DNA of 64,000 nucleotides from Bacillota bacterium (GTDB lineage Bacteria; Bacillota; Clostridia; Christensenellales; UMGS416), in assembly GCA_023410875.1 (NCBI GenBank), contig JAEYPH010000014.1:1-64000 (forward strand), in the 5' to 3' direction. Under the pieces are notes generated by a model. The model was not told the origin of the DNA. It was given only the letters and a program-made list of their open reading frames with translations, and ran no database searches. How positions within the stretch are numbered: position 1 is the first letter of the stretch; the number at the start of each line of letters is the position of its first letter. The position numbers and the translations under genes are program-made. This document shows positions 26,654-35,368 of the stretch, piece by piece.

Positions 26654-28087
26654 ATGCGCAAAATCGCGATCATCGGAGCGGGCAGCGTCGTATTCTGCAA
26701 AACGCTGATCCTGGACATCATGGCGACGCCGGGCATGGACGACACGTGCTTTGCGCTGATGGCCCCCAGCCTCAGCAAGACGCCCTATGTGGAGGCGTTC
26801 CTCAACAAGGTCATTGCGGAGAACGGCCTGCGCAGCCAGGTCTATGCGACGACCGACCGGCGCGAGGCGCTGCGGGGCGCGGACTACGTGATCTCCACGT
26901 TCCAGGTGGGTGGCGTGGCGGCCTTCGACGCCGATTACCGCATCCCTTATCAATACGGCGTGGACCAGTGCATCGGCGACACGCTGGGGCCTGGCGGGGT
27001 GTTCCGGGCGCTGCGCAGCATACCGGTGACGCTGGACATGGCCCGCGACATCGAAGAGCTGTGCCCCGGCGCGCTGCTGCTGAACTATGTGAACCCCATG
27101 GCCATGGTGTGTTGGGCGCTGGGGCAGACCAAGGTCAAGTTTGTCGGCCTGTGCCACGGCGTGCAGACGACGCTGGACCTGATCTCCGGCTATGTGGGCG
27201 TGCCCAAGGCGCAGATCGACTATGTATGCGCCGGCATCAACCACATGGGGTGGTTTCTGAAGATCGAAAAGGATGGACAGGATATCTATCCGACTCTTCG
27301 GGAGAGGATGGAGCAGCCGGAATACTTTGTCAATGAGAAGGTCCGCGGCGAGGTGTTCCGCCACTTCGGCTATTTCATGACCGAATCCACCGGCCACCTG
27401 TCGGAATATCTGCCCTACTTCCGCAAGAACGACCGCGCGCTGTCGCTGTATTGCGACGAACCGGCCTTCGGCGGTGAGACCGGCGCCTATCTGAAGTGGT
27501 GCGCCTCGGTGGCCCACAAATATGAATCCGTGGACGTGCTGCAGGGGGAATCCGCCAAGCTGCCGCCCCGCAGCGTGGAATACGGCTCCTACATCATCGA
27601 GGCCATCGAGAAGAACCGCACCTTCCGCTTCAACGGCAACCTGCGCAACAACGGGCTCATCAGCAACCTGCCCGCCGACTGCTGTGCCGAGGTGCCGGTG
27701 TTCGCCGACGGCGCGGGGCTGCACCCGACCTATGTAGGGCCGCTGCCCTCCCAGTGTGCGGCGCTCAACCTGACCAACATACAGGTGCAGCGTCTGGCAG
27801 TGGAGGCTGCCCAAAGCGGCGACCCCGAGGCCATCGTGCACGCGTGCGCGTTGGACCCGCTGACCAGCGCCAAGCTGACACTGGCGGAGATCCGCGACAT
27901 GGCCGCCGACATGCTGGAGGCCGAGCGGGCGTGGCTGCCCCAGTTCCAGGGCCGCGCAATCCGCCGGCTGCCGGTCATCAGCATCCCCAAGGATGTGCAG
28001 CGCGCTCCGGCGCCCATCGACCCGGCGCTGGCCATCTTCGCGCGCTTTGGCGAGCTGGGCGCCAAGGCTCAAACAGAACAGGAGTAA
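26654..28087 (+). CDS. GH4-family glycosidase (NAD- and metal-dependent)
   Basis: A 477-residue glycoside hydrolase family 4 protein. The N-terminal NAD-binding fold starts KIAIIGAGSVVFCK; the metal ligands lie in GLCHGVQ (Cys near 167) and GINHMGW (His near 196); NPMAM supplies the substrate loop. GH4 enzymes work by transient oxidation at C3 of the sugar by bound NAD and need Mn2+. They cleave alpha- or beta-linked glucosides, galactosides or glucuronides, often phosphorylated; specificity cannot be read here. No PTS is nearby, which favours unphosphorylated substrate. It lies between the propeller gene and a Gfo/Idh/MocA gene. GGAGGA lies 7 bases before the ATG. Confidence 0.92.
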   Translation: MRKIAIIGAGSVVFCKTLILDIMATPGMDDTCFALMAPSLSKTPYVEAFLNKVIAENGLRSQVYATTDRREALRGADYVISTFQVGGVAAFDADYRIPYQYGVDQCIGDTLGPGGVFRALRSIPVTLDMARDIEELCPGALLLNYVNPMAMVCWALGQTKVKFVGLCHGVQTTLDLISGYVGVPKAQIDYVCAGINHMGWFLKIEKDGQDIYPTLRERMEQPEYFVNEKVRGEVFRHFGYFMTESTGHLSEYLPYFRKNDRALSLYCDEPAFGGETGAYLKWCASVAHKYESVDVLQGESAKLPPRSVEYGSYIIEAIEKNRTFRFNGNLRNNGLISNLPADCCAEVPVFADGAGLHPTYVGPLPSQCAALNLTNIQVQRLAVEAAQSGDPEAIVHACALDPLTSAKLTLAEIRDMAADMLEAERAWLPQFQGRAIRRLPVISIPKDVQRAPAPIDPALAIFARFGELGAKAQTEQE

Positions 28088-28100
28088 TTAGGAGGATTTT

Positions 28101-29141
28101 ATGGATAAAGTCAGACTGGGTTTTGTCGGTGTGGGCTACATGGGCCAGAATGCCCACCTGAAGAACTACGCCGCGCTGCCGGATTGCGAGATCGTCGCCA
28201 TCGCCGAGCCCCGCCAGCAGACTGCCGAGCTGGTGGCCCGGCGCTACGGCGTGCCCCATGTGTACCGCGACCACCGCGAGATGCTGGCCCACGAGAAGCT
28301 GGACGCCCTTGTGGCTGCCCAGCCCTACCGCGCCCACGCGGCGCTGCTGCCCGAGCTCTACGCGACGGGGCTGCCGCTGTTCACCGAAAAGCCGCTGGCG
28401 CTGTCTGTGGAGACCGGCGAGCGCCTGGCCGCGCTGGCCCGTGAGCACGGCGTGAAACACATGGTGGGTTACCACAAGCGTTCCGACCCGGCCATGGAGT
28501 TCGCCCGGGACCTCATCAGCCGTTGGAAGGCCAGCGGGGAGTGCGGCCAGATGCGCCTGGTGCGCATCACGATGCCCCCCGGCGACTGGGTGGGCGGCGC
28601 CGACATGGCGCTTTCCGCCGGGGACAGCGCCGCCGGTGCGCAGCCCGAGGGCGATGCGCCCTACTTTGACAGCGCCGAGGCCCGGCAATACGATATTTTT
28701 GTGAACTACTACATCCACCAGATCAACGCGATGCGCTTCCTGCTGGGCGAGCCCTATGAGGTTGCCTATGCGGAGAAGTCCCAGGTCGTGCTGGCTGCCC
28801 GCAGCGCCTCCGGCGTGGCCGGTGTCATCGAGATGGAGCCCTGGGCCAACAGCGTGGACTGGATGGAGAGCTGCCTCGTGGGCTTCCAGAAAGGCTTCAT
28901 CCGCGTGGATCTGCCCGCGCCGCTGGCCAGCCAGAGCTGCGGCCGCGTGACCGTGATGGAGGATCGCGGCGGCACGCCGATCACGTGGAGCCCCTCTTTG
29001 CCGCCGGTGCACGCCATGCGCAACCAGGCCAAGAATTTCTTGGCCATGGTGCGCGGCGAGAAGGAAGCACCGTGCTACGCCGAGGAGGCCGCCCATGATC
29101 TGGCCATGGCAACGCAGTACATCAGGCTGCTGAACCGGTGA
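28101..29141 (+). CDS. Gfo/Idh/MocA family oxidoreductase
   Basis: A 346-residue NAD(P)-dependent sugar oxidoreductase. Its Rossmann motif LGFVGVGYMGQNAHLKNYAA is canonical. The family's FTEKPLALSVETGERL (Lys of the EKP motif) is near residue 95, followed by KHMVGYHKRSDPAM. The C-terminal sheet includes NYYIHQINAMRFLLGEPYE. It starts 13 bases after the GH4 stop with GGAGGA before the ATG and ends at a strong hairpin. With GH4, which also uses 3-keto chemistry, it may oxidise or reduce the same sugar at C3; this coupling is inference. Confidence 0.9.
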   Translation: MDKVRLGFVGVGYMGQNAHLKNYAALPDCEIVAIAEPRQQTAELVARRYGVPHVYRDHREMLAHEKLDALVAAQPYRAHAALLPELYATGLPLFTEKPLALSVETGERLAALAREHGVKHMVGYHKRSDPAMEFARDLISRWKASGECGQMRLVRITMPPGDWVGGADMALSAGDSAAGAQPEGDAPYFDSAEARQYDIFVNYYIHQINAMRFLLGEPYEVAYAEKSQVVLAARSASGVAGVIEMEPWANSVDWMESCLVGFQKGFIRVDLPAPLASQSCGRVTVMEDRGGTPITWSPSLPPVHAMRNQAKNFLAMVRGEKEAPCYAEEAAHDLAMATQYIRLLNR

Positions 29142-29160
29142 AGCCATACATGAACAACAA

Positions 29161-29194
29161 AGCGGCGGGCAGAGACTGGCTCTGCCCGCCGTTG
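29161..29194 (+). terminator. Hairpin terminator of the GH4 operon
   Basis: A perfect 12-bp GC-rich stem (29163-29174 with 29180-29191) has a 5-base loop, followed by TTGCGTTGC, a weak T-tract. It is 20 bases after the last stop. Confidence 0.65.
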
Positions 29195-29221
29195 CGTTGC
29201 ATACGGTTTCCGACTTATAAT
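29192..29221 (+). promoter_or_regulatory. Promoter of the exonuclease III gene
   Basis: TTGCGT and TATAAT are separated by 18 bases, immediately behind the hairpin of the preceding operon and about 35 bases before the start codon. Confidence 0.5.
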
Positions 29222-29256
29222 GTATCTATCCGACAACAAACGCGGAGGGTACGCCG

Positions 29257-30009
29257 ATGAAGCTGATCACATGGAATGTCAACGGCCTGCGCGCCTGCCT
29301 CAACAAGGGGTTCCAAAAGGTATTCGACGAGGCCCAGGCCGACATCTTCTGCCTGCAGGAGACCAAGATGCAGCCGGGGCAGGCCGAGGTCGCCGCAGAG
29401 GGCTATTGGCAGTTCTGGAACAGCGCCGTCAAGAAGGGCTATTCCGGCACGGCGGTGTTCACCCGCGTGGAGCCGCTGAACGTGACCTATGGCATCGGCC
29501 TGGAGCAGCACGGCGACGAGGGTCGGGCGCTGACGCTGGAGTTCGAGCGCTTCTTTCTCGTGGATTGCTACACGCCCAACGCCCAGGACGGCCTGGCGCG
29601 CCTGCCCTACCGCATGCAGTGGGAGGACGACTTCCGCGGCTACCTGATGGCGCTGGACGCCAAGAAGCCTGTGATCCTGTGTGGCGACCTGAATGTGGCC
29701 CACAATGAGATCGACATCAAGAACGCCAAGGCCAATGTCGGAAACGCCGGCTTTTCCTACGAGGAGCGGGCCAAGTTCACCGAGCTGCTGGCCAGCGGCT
29801 TTATCGATTCTTTCCGCACGCTGTACCCTGACCGCGTGGGCGCCTACACATGGTGGAGCTATATGTTCAACGCCCGCGCTAACAACGCCGGCTGGCGCAT
29901 CGACTACTTTGTGCTTAGCGAGCGGTTGAAGTCGGAGTTGAAGGATTGCATTTTGCATCCGGAGATTTTCGGCAGCGACCACTGCCCGGTGGAGCTGCAA
30001 ATTTTCTGA
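29257..30009 (+). CDS. xth: Exodeoxyribonuclease III
   Basis: A full-length 250-residue AP endonuclease / 3'-5' exonuclease of the ExoIII/ExoA type, acting in base-excision repair. Catalytic landmarks are all present: NGLRA near residue 9, metal-binding Glu in CLQETK (E35), DCYTPN, the Asp/Asn pair in CGDLNVAHNEID, WWSYMFNAR and the terminal GSDHCPVEL with the catalytic His near 242. GGAGGG is 7 bases before the ATG. It is a single gene with its own promoter and terminator. Confidence 0.95.
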   Translation: MKLITWNVNGLRACLNKGFQKVFDEAQADIFCLQETKMQPGQAEVAAEGYWQFWNSAVKKGYSGTAVFTRVEPLNVTYGIGLEQHGDEGRALTLEFERFFLVDCYTPNAQDGLARLPYRMQWEDDFRGYLMALDAKKPVILCGDLNVAHNEIDIKNAKANVGNAGFSYEERAKFTELLASGFIDSFRTLYPDRVGAYTWWSYMFNARANNAGWRIDYFVLSERLKSELKDCILHPEIFGSDHCPVELQIF

Positions 30010-30052
30010 GCGCCCATCAAAAGCCGTGCGGATGAAGTCCAGCCCGTCGTAT

Positions 30053-30096
30053 GAATGGCCCCTGTGCATTGCCGTGCACCGGGCCATTCTCTTTTT
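30053..30096 (+). terminator. Intrinsic terminator after xth
   Basis: GAATGGCCC (30053-30061) pairs with GGGCCATTC (30081-30089), with an inner GTGCA/TGCAC stem, followed by CTCTTTTT. It lies about 45 bases after the xth stop. Confidence 0.8.
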
Positions 30097-30126
30097 CTGC
30101 ACGGACACATTGCCGAACATCTGTAA

Positions 30127-30267
30127 GTGAAATCATCAGGCGCTGTATTCCATCGCATATACGGCGATAAGCAGCTCATCCGCCCCGAGAGCGTGCTGGG
30201 CTTTGCCTTGATATCGAATGGCATGGCTCTGACCAGCGGCGCGATAAAACTTTTACAATTTAATTGA
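30127..30267 (+). other. 46-codon open frame, possible gene remnant
   Basis: From a GTG at 30127 a short frame reads protein-like (ends in the pattern GFALISNGMALTSGAIKLLQFN) up to a TGA at 30265. It has no ribosome site and no recognisable family. It could be a decayed gene end, a small protein or chance. Apart from this, the 30010-30355 interval holds the xth terminator and the promoter of the ABC operon. Confidence 0.25.
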
Positions 30268-30292
30268 TAATTAATACCATATATGCTAGACT
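30264..30292 (+). promoter_or_regulatory. Promoter of the ABC-DUF1854 operon
   Basis: TTGATA (30264-30269) and TAGACT (30287-30292) are 17 bases apart, and the -10 is extended by TGC. The implied leader is about 55 bases. Confidence 0.5.
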
Positions 30293-30355
30293 GCTATCGG
30301 TTTAGGGAACCATGCCTGTGGACATCCACACAAGGTATCGCCAGGAGTTCATGTT

Positions 30356-32620
30356 TTGAATACGGCAAATCTACCGCAACACATCAGGGACGCATTCACA
30401 ACCCGCGGCGTGGACGCCGGCGGCCTGATTGCCGCGGCCCGGGGAGACGGCAACGCTGCCCTGGAACCCTGCGACTGCTGGGTGGCCTTCGACGCGCAGA
30501 ACCTGTATCTGCTCTCCGGCCTGGAGAGCGTGAAGCGGGTAAAGGGCGCCAAGCGGCTGACGGCGGAATTTAAGGCCCAGGGCTTTGAATGCCTGCCCAT
30601 GAAGGACCTGGGCAAGCTGTCGGTGGAGCGCATGCTTTCCACCGCGCGGCTGATCGCCGAGAAGGACGGTGTCTGCCGGGAACTGGCGCGCTTCTCTCTG
30701 GGCGTGGCCGGCCGGATGGACACGCTGGCCCGGCAATTCAACGATCACGCCTCCGGAGAGAAGAAGGAATCCGAAGCTCAGCCTGAAGAGGAGCTGTTCT
30801 GCCCCAAGTGCGGCACCCGCTACCCCGAACCCGAGCGCAAAATTTGCCCGAAGTGCCTGAACAAGTTCTCGTTAACCGGCCGCCTGCTGTCCTTCTTCCG
30901 GTATTACAAGTGGAAGGTGCTGTTGATCCTGGTGCTGATCCTGCTGAGCTCGGCCTTCGGCGTTGTGTCGCCCTACATCGGCACCAAGATGCTCTTTGAC
31001 AGCGTGCTGACGCCCGGCGGTGTGTACTTCGGCATGCTGCTGCCCATGGTGCTGCTGCTGGTGGCCATCCGCCTTTCCGGCATCGGCTTGAGCATCCTCT
31101 ATGGTCGCACCGTGGCCGGCATCATGCCGTGGGTCGTCTATGACCTCAAGGTGCGCATCTTCACCGCCATGCAGAAGCTCTCCATGGGCTTCTACACGAG
31201 CAAGCAGACAGGGTCGCTGATGAACCGCGTGAACCAGGACGCCGACAACATCTACTGGTTCTTTGTGGACGGCGTCCCCTACACGATCGTCAACGTGCTG
31301 TCCTGCCTGGGTGTGTTGGGCTTTATGCTGTATATGGATTGGCAGCTGGCGCTGGTCGTCGTCGCCACGGTGCCTGTGATCATCGTGACGTTCCGCTTCC
31401 TGTGGGCGCTGTTTCGCAAGCTGCACCACGTGCTGTGGGTGCGGGGCGCCAACCTTTCTGCGCTGGTCAGCGACGCGCTCAACGGCCAGCGCGTCATCAA
31501 GGCCTTTTCCAAGGAGGAAGAGGAGTCCTCGCGCTTCGGCGGCTTGAGCCTGGGCGTGAACCAGGCCGAGGTCAAGCTGTTCAACGCCGAGTTCACCGCC
31601 TTTCCCCTCATCAAGCTCGTCACCATCGTGGGCGAGGTCGTCGTGCTGGCGCTGGGGGGCATCAAGGTGATACAGGGGCACATGACCGTGGGCACGCTGC
31701 TGGCCTTCATCGCCTATATGGGCATGCTGTACGGCCCGCTGGATTTCCTGTCCTGGGTGTCCAACTGGTGGTCCCGGTGCATCGACTCGGCCCAGCGCGT
31801 GTTCGAGATCATGGATTCACGGCCCGACGTGGCAGAAAGCGAGAGGCCGGTGCGCCTGGAGAACATCCGCGGCGACATCGAGGTCACCGACGCCTACTTT
31901 GAGTACGAGGCCGGACGGCCGGTGATCCGCAACGCCTCCATGCGGGTGAAGGCCGGGCAGATGCTGGGCATCGTGGGCAAATCCGGCGCGGGCAAGAGCA
32001 CCATCGTGAACCTGATGGCCAGGCTGTACGACGTCAAGGAAGGCAGCATTGCCGTGGACGGCGTACCCATCAAGGACATCGCCGTGGACGACCTGCGCCG
32101 CTCCATCGGCATCGTGTCCCAGGAGATGTATCTTTTCATGGGCACCATCGCCGACAACATACGCTATGCCCGCACCGACGCGCCGATGGAGGACGTGATC
32201 GCCGCGGCCAAGGCCGCCAGCGCCCACGATTTCATCATCAAGCTGCCCGACGGCTATGACACCCGCATCGGCTCCGGCGCGCAGGACCTGTCCGGCGGGG
32301 AGAAGCAGCGCCTGTCCATCGCGCGGGCCATCATTCAGAACCCGAGGATCCTGATACTGGACGAGGCCACGGCGTCCATGGACACCGAGACCGAACGCAG
32401 CATACAGAACGCCCTGGGGAAGCTCAAGGCCGGACGCACGACGATCTCCATCGCCCACCGGCTCTCCACGCTGAGGGACGCCGACATGCTGGCCGTTATC
32501 GATGGCGGCAAGGTTGTGGAATACGGCACCCACGCGGAGCTGATCCAAAAGAAGGGCGAGTATTACAATCTGTTCAGACTGCAAAGCGAGGCGCTCAAGC
32601 TGATAGGAGTGGGTGATTGA
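30356..32620 (+). CDS. ABC exporter with N-terminal extension and zinc ribbon (A)
   Basis: A 754-residue fused permease-ATPase. Residues 1-140 form an extra domain of unknown function (CDCWVAFDAQNLYLLSG). About 143-165 is a four-Cys zinc ribbon (CPKCGTRYPE and CPKCLNKF), then six helices (about 180-460), then the ATPase with Walker A GKSGAGKST near 540, signature DLSGGEKQR near 643, Walker B ILILDEATASMD near 662 and the switch His in AHRLSTL near 700. The start is TTG at 30356, with AGGAG 8 bases upstream. A DUF1854 gene and a second similar ABC gene follow directly, so a heterodimeric exporter is likely. Homologous trios are annotated as cyanophycin-metabolism-associated in other bacteria; no cyanophycin gene is visible here. 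Confidence 0.88.
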   Translation: MNTANLPQHIRDAFTTRGVDAGGLIAAARGDGNAALEPCDCWVAFDAQNLYLLSGLESVKRVKGAKRLTAEFKAQGFECLPMKDLGKLSVERMLSTARLIAEKDGVCRELARFSLGVAGRMDTLARQFNDHASGEKKESEAQPEEELFCPKCGTRYPEPERKICPKCLNKFSLTGRLLSFFRYYKWKVLLILVLILLSSAFGVVSPYIGTKMLFDSVLTPGGVYFGMLLPMVLLLVAIRLSGIGLSILYGRTVAGIMPWVVYDLKVRIFTAMQKLSMGFYTSKQTGSLMNRVNQDADNIYWFFVDGVPYTIVNVLSCLGVLGFMLYMDWQLALVVVATVPVIIVTFRFLWALFRKLHHVLWVRGANLSALVSDALNGQRVIKAFSKEEEESSRFGGLSLGVNQAEVKLFNAEFTAFPLIKLVTIVGEVVVLALGGIKVIQGHMTVGTLLAFIAYMGMLYGPLDFLSWVSNWWSRCIDSAQRVFEIMDSRPDVAESERPVRLENIRGDIEVTDAYFEYEAGRPVIRNASMRVKAGQMLGIVGKSGAGKSTIVNLMARLYDVKEGSIAVDGVPIKDIAVDDLRRSIGIVSQEMYLFMGTIADNIRYARTDAPMEDVIAAAKAASAHDFIIKLPDGYDTRIGSGAQDLSGGEKQRLSIARAIIQNPRILILDEATASMDTETERSIQNALGKLKAGRTTISIAHRLSTLRDADMLAVIDGGKVVEYGTHAELIQKKGEYYNLFRLQSEALKLIGVGD

Positions 32621-32621
32621 T

Positions 32622-33134
32622 ATGGCCAGCGAACTGTGCAACGTTGCGGATATCACGTTTATAGAGCCGGAGAAGGCGCGTTTCTATGTGCTGGATAACG
32701 ACTTCCTGGGCCTGGAATACGACGGCTGCGACAAAAAGCGCGTAAGCCTGCACCGGGCGCTGCCGGTGCACAGCCCCGGCGAATACATCTGCGTGCTGGA
32801 CGCCGAGGCCAAGGAGATCGGCATCATCCGCACGATATCCGCTTATGCCGAGGAGCAAGCCGAGCTGCTCAACCGCGAGCTGGGCCTGCGCTACTACACG
32901 CCGGTGGTCAGCAAGATCGTCTCCTCCAAGGAGAAGATGGGATACGTATACTTCGACCTGCTGACCTCCGCCGGCAAGAAGAGCATCGCTGTCAAGGACG
33001 TGACCAAGAGCATCCGCCGCCTGGACGACCAGCGCATCCTGATACTGGATGTGGACGGCAACCGCTACATGATACAGGACTGCATGGCGCTGGACCGCTC
33101 CAGCATGAAGTGCATCGAGTCCTATCTGTTCTAG
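32622..33134 (+). CDS. DUF1854 family protein
   Basis: A 170-residue cytoplasmic protein of the DUF1854 family (EYDGCDKKRVSLHRALPVHSP, AKEIGIIRTISAYAEEQAELL, RELGLRYYTPVVSKI). The family occurs beside paired ABC transporters and probably serves as an accessory or regulatory subunit; the biochemistry is not established. GGGTGA lies 6 bases before the ATG at 32622. An in-frame GTG at 32613, overlapping the end of the first ABC gene and closer to AGGAG, is an alternative start. It sits between the two half-exporters in one operon. Confidence 0.8.
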   Translation: MASELCNVADITFIEPEKARFYVLDNDFLGLEYDGCDKKRVSLHRALPVHSPGEYICVLDAEAKEIGIIRTISAYAEEQAELLNRELGLRYYTPVVSKIVSSKEKMGYVYFDLLTSAGKKSIAVKDVTKSIRRLDDQRILILDVDGNRYMIQDCMALDRSSMKCIESYLF

Positions 33135-33157
33135 GCTAGGGAGACAAAGGAAACGCA

Positions 33158-35338
33158 ATGAAATTACGCTTTGAACCTCCGGGCAGCCTGGCCGGCCAGG
33201 TGGCCGACGCCATATACGTGCTCCCCTTCGACATCGGCGCCGACGGGCAGGCCTGCGACGGCTGGCTGGCCGTAACGGAGCAATCCATCCGGGTCTTCAC
33301 TGCCGGCGGGCTGCTGCGCACGCTGCCGATGGAAGGCCTCAAGGAGATCAAGGTATCCCCCTTCATCGGCTGCGGAATGCTGGAAGGGGCCTGGGCAGAC
33401 GGCGCCCAGGCCATCTGCCGGTTCACCCAGGGTCGGCTGCGCTATTTTGCGGAGCTGGCGCTGGTGCTGAGCGCCTGGCGGGACACCGGCGTGTTCGCCG
33501 GCAGCGCCGAGACCGAGGAGCTGACCTGCCCCATCTGCGGCAAGCCGCTGATCGAGGGCAGCTCCATCTGCCCCAACTGCACCAGCACCACGAAGATGTT
33601 CGCCAAGCTCTTCAAGATTTCCGGGCCTTACAACAGGGCCTTCCTCGTGTCCGGCTTCATACTGGCGCTGTCGGCGGCCTGCCGGCTGCTGGTGCCCTAC
33701 CTCTACCGGCTGATCGTGGACGACCACCTGACGCCCCGAAACCCCGACGTCACCGGGCTGCTGGTGCTGGCCGGCCTGGCGCTGGCGTGCTATGCGGCGG
33801 AATCGCTGGCCTTCATCTGGAGCTCCCGCATCAACAACCGCGCCAGCTCCGGCCTGGCCAACCAGCTGCGCACGATGGCCTACACCAAGGTGCAGCTGCT
33901 GTCCATGTCGTCGCTCTCGCGCAGGGCCTCCGGCGACCTGCTGAACCGCATCACCAACGACACCCAGCGCATCATGCAGTTCATCAGCGATTATGGCCGT
34001 TGGGCGCTGGAGCAGGGCATCGCCTTTCTCGGCGTGTCCGCGATCCTCTTCCTGTCGGATTGGAAGTTGGCGCTGATGGTGATGCTGCCGGTGCCCTTCG
34101 TCATGTTTATCGTAACGCGGTTCTGGCGCATGATCCACCGCCGCTACGACAAGCAGTGGCGCAAACGCACCCGGGCCACGGCGATTCTGCACGACATCAT
34201 CAACGGCATCCGCGTGGTCAAGACCTTCGGCACGGAAAAGCTGGAGATCGGCAAATTCAGCCGGGCCTCCCGCGACTTCGCCGAAACGTGCACGGACAAC
34301 GAAAAGCTGTGGTCGGTACTGTTCCCGCTGCTGGGCTTTGCCATCGGCTGCGGAGAGTTCCTGGTGCTGTACTTCGGCGGCGCGGAAATACTGGGCCGCC
34401 AGATGCAGCTGGGCGAGCTCGTGCAGTTTGTGAACTACGCGCTGTTCATCTATGGCCCGCTGCGCTGGCTGACCTTCGTGCCCCGCTGGTTCGCCGAGGC
34501 CGCCACCAGCACAGCGAAGATCTTCGAGATCCTCGAGGAAGACCCGGACGTGAAGGACCGCGAGGACGCCCGCGACGTTGCGATAAGCGGCAGCATCACC
34601 TTTGAAAACGTGACCTTCGGCTACAAGAGCTACGAGCCCGTGCTCAAGGGCGTCAACCTGGACATCAAACCCGGCGAGATGATCGGCATCGTGGGGCATT
34701 CCGGCGTGGGCAAATCCACGCTGATCAACCTGATCATGCGCCTGTACGACGTGAACGCCGGGCGCATCCTGATCGACGGCGTGGACATCCGGGACATCTC
34801 CCAGCGCTCGCTGCGCACCCGCGTTGGAGTCGTGTTTCAGGACACTTTTCTGTTCGCCGGCACAATCTACGACAACATCCGTTATGCCCGGCCCGACGCG
34901 CCGCCGGAGGAGGTCTTTGCTGCCTCCAAGATCGCCCACGCCCACGAGTTCATCATCAAGATGCCCGATGCCTACAACACGGTCGTGGGCGAGCACGGCT
35001 ACACGCTGTCCGGAGGAGAGCGCCAGCGGGTGGCCATCGCCCGGGCCATGCTGCATAACCCTGCCATACTGATACTGGACGAGGCCACGGCATCGCTGGA
35101 CACCGAGACCGAAAGCCAGATACAGGAAGGGCTGGCCAAGCTCATAAAGGGCCGCACGACGGTGGCCATCGCCCACCGCCTGTCCACACTGCGCCACGCG
35201 GACCGGCTGGTCGTGCTGCACAAGGGCAACCTGGAGGAGATCGGCACGCACGCGGAACTCATGAAGAAGAAGGGTGTGTATTACAGGCTGGTCATGGCCC
35301 AGAGGCAAACGACCAAGATGGCGGAAATCGCGAATTAG
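33158..35338 (+). CDS. ABC exporter with N-terminal extension and zinc ribbon (B)
   Basis: A 726-residue paralogue of the transporter at 30356 with the same order. It has an N-terminal beta-rich domain of about 115 residues (SLAGQVADAIYVLPFDIGADG), a four-Cys zinc ribbon at about 121-140 (CPICGKPL, CPNC), six helices (about 160-430), and an ATPase with Walker A GHSGVGKST near 510, signature LSGGERQRV near 616 and Walker B ILILDEATASLD. Both ATPases look intact, so both sites could hydrolyse ATP. It starts 23 bases after the DUF1854 stop. The exported substrate is unknown. It converges on the YdcF-like gene. Confidence 0.88.
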   Translation: MKLRFEPPGSLAGQVADAIYVLPFDIGADGQACDGWLAVTEQSIRVFTAGGLLRTLPMEGLKEIKVSPFIGCGMLEGAWADGAQAICRFTQGRLRYFAELALVLSAWRDTGVFAGSAETEELTCPICGKPLIEGSSICPNCTSTTKMFAKLFKISGPYNRAFLVSGFILALSAACRLLVPYLYRLIVDDHLTPRNPDVTGLLVLAGLALACYAAESLAFIWSSRINNRASSGLANQLRTMAYTKVQLLSMSSLSRRASGDLLNRITNDTQRIMQFISDYGRWALEQGIAFLGVSAILFLSDWKLALMVMLPVPFVMFIVTRFWRMIHRRYDKQWRKRTRATAILHDIINGIRVVKTFGTEKLEIGKFSRASRDFAETCTDNEKLWSVLFPLLGFAIGCGEFLVLYFGGAEILGRQMQLGELVQFVNYALFIYGPLRWLTFVPRWFAEAATSTAKIFEILEEDPDVKDREDARDVAISGSITFENVTFGYKSYEPVLKGVNLDIKPGEMIGIVGHSGVGKSTLINLIMRLYDVNAGRILIDGVDIRDISQRSLRTRVGVVFQDTFLFAGTIYDNIRYARPDAPPEEVFAASKIAHAHEFIIKMPDAYNTVVGEHGYTLSGGERQRVAIARAMLHNPAILILDEATASLDTETESQIQEGLAKLIKGRTTVAIAHRLSTLRHADRLVVLHKGNLEEIGTHAELMKKKGVYYRLVMAQRQTTKMAEIAN

Positions 35339-35368
35339 CCGCGGTGGTTAGCCATCGTGGAGGGGCTA

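Noticed and set aside
25514..28072. Very long antisense open frame (about 850 codons) opposite the propeller and GH4 genes
   Set aside because: It is a GC-rich shadow with low-complexity His/Val/Gln/Arg composition and no ribosome site; the opposite strand has clear family motifs.
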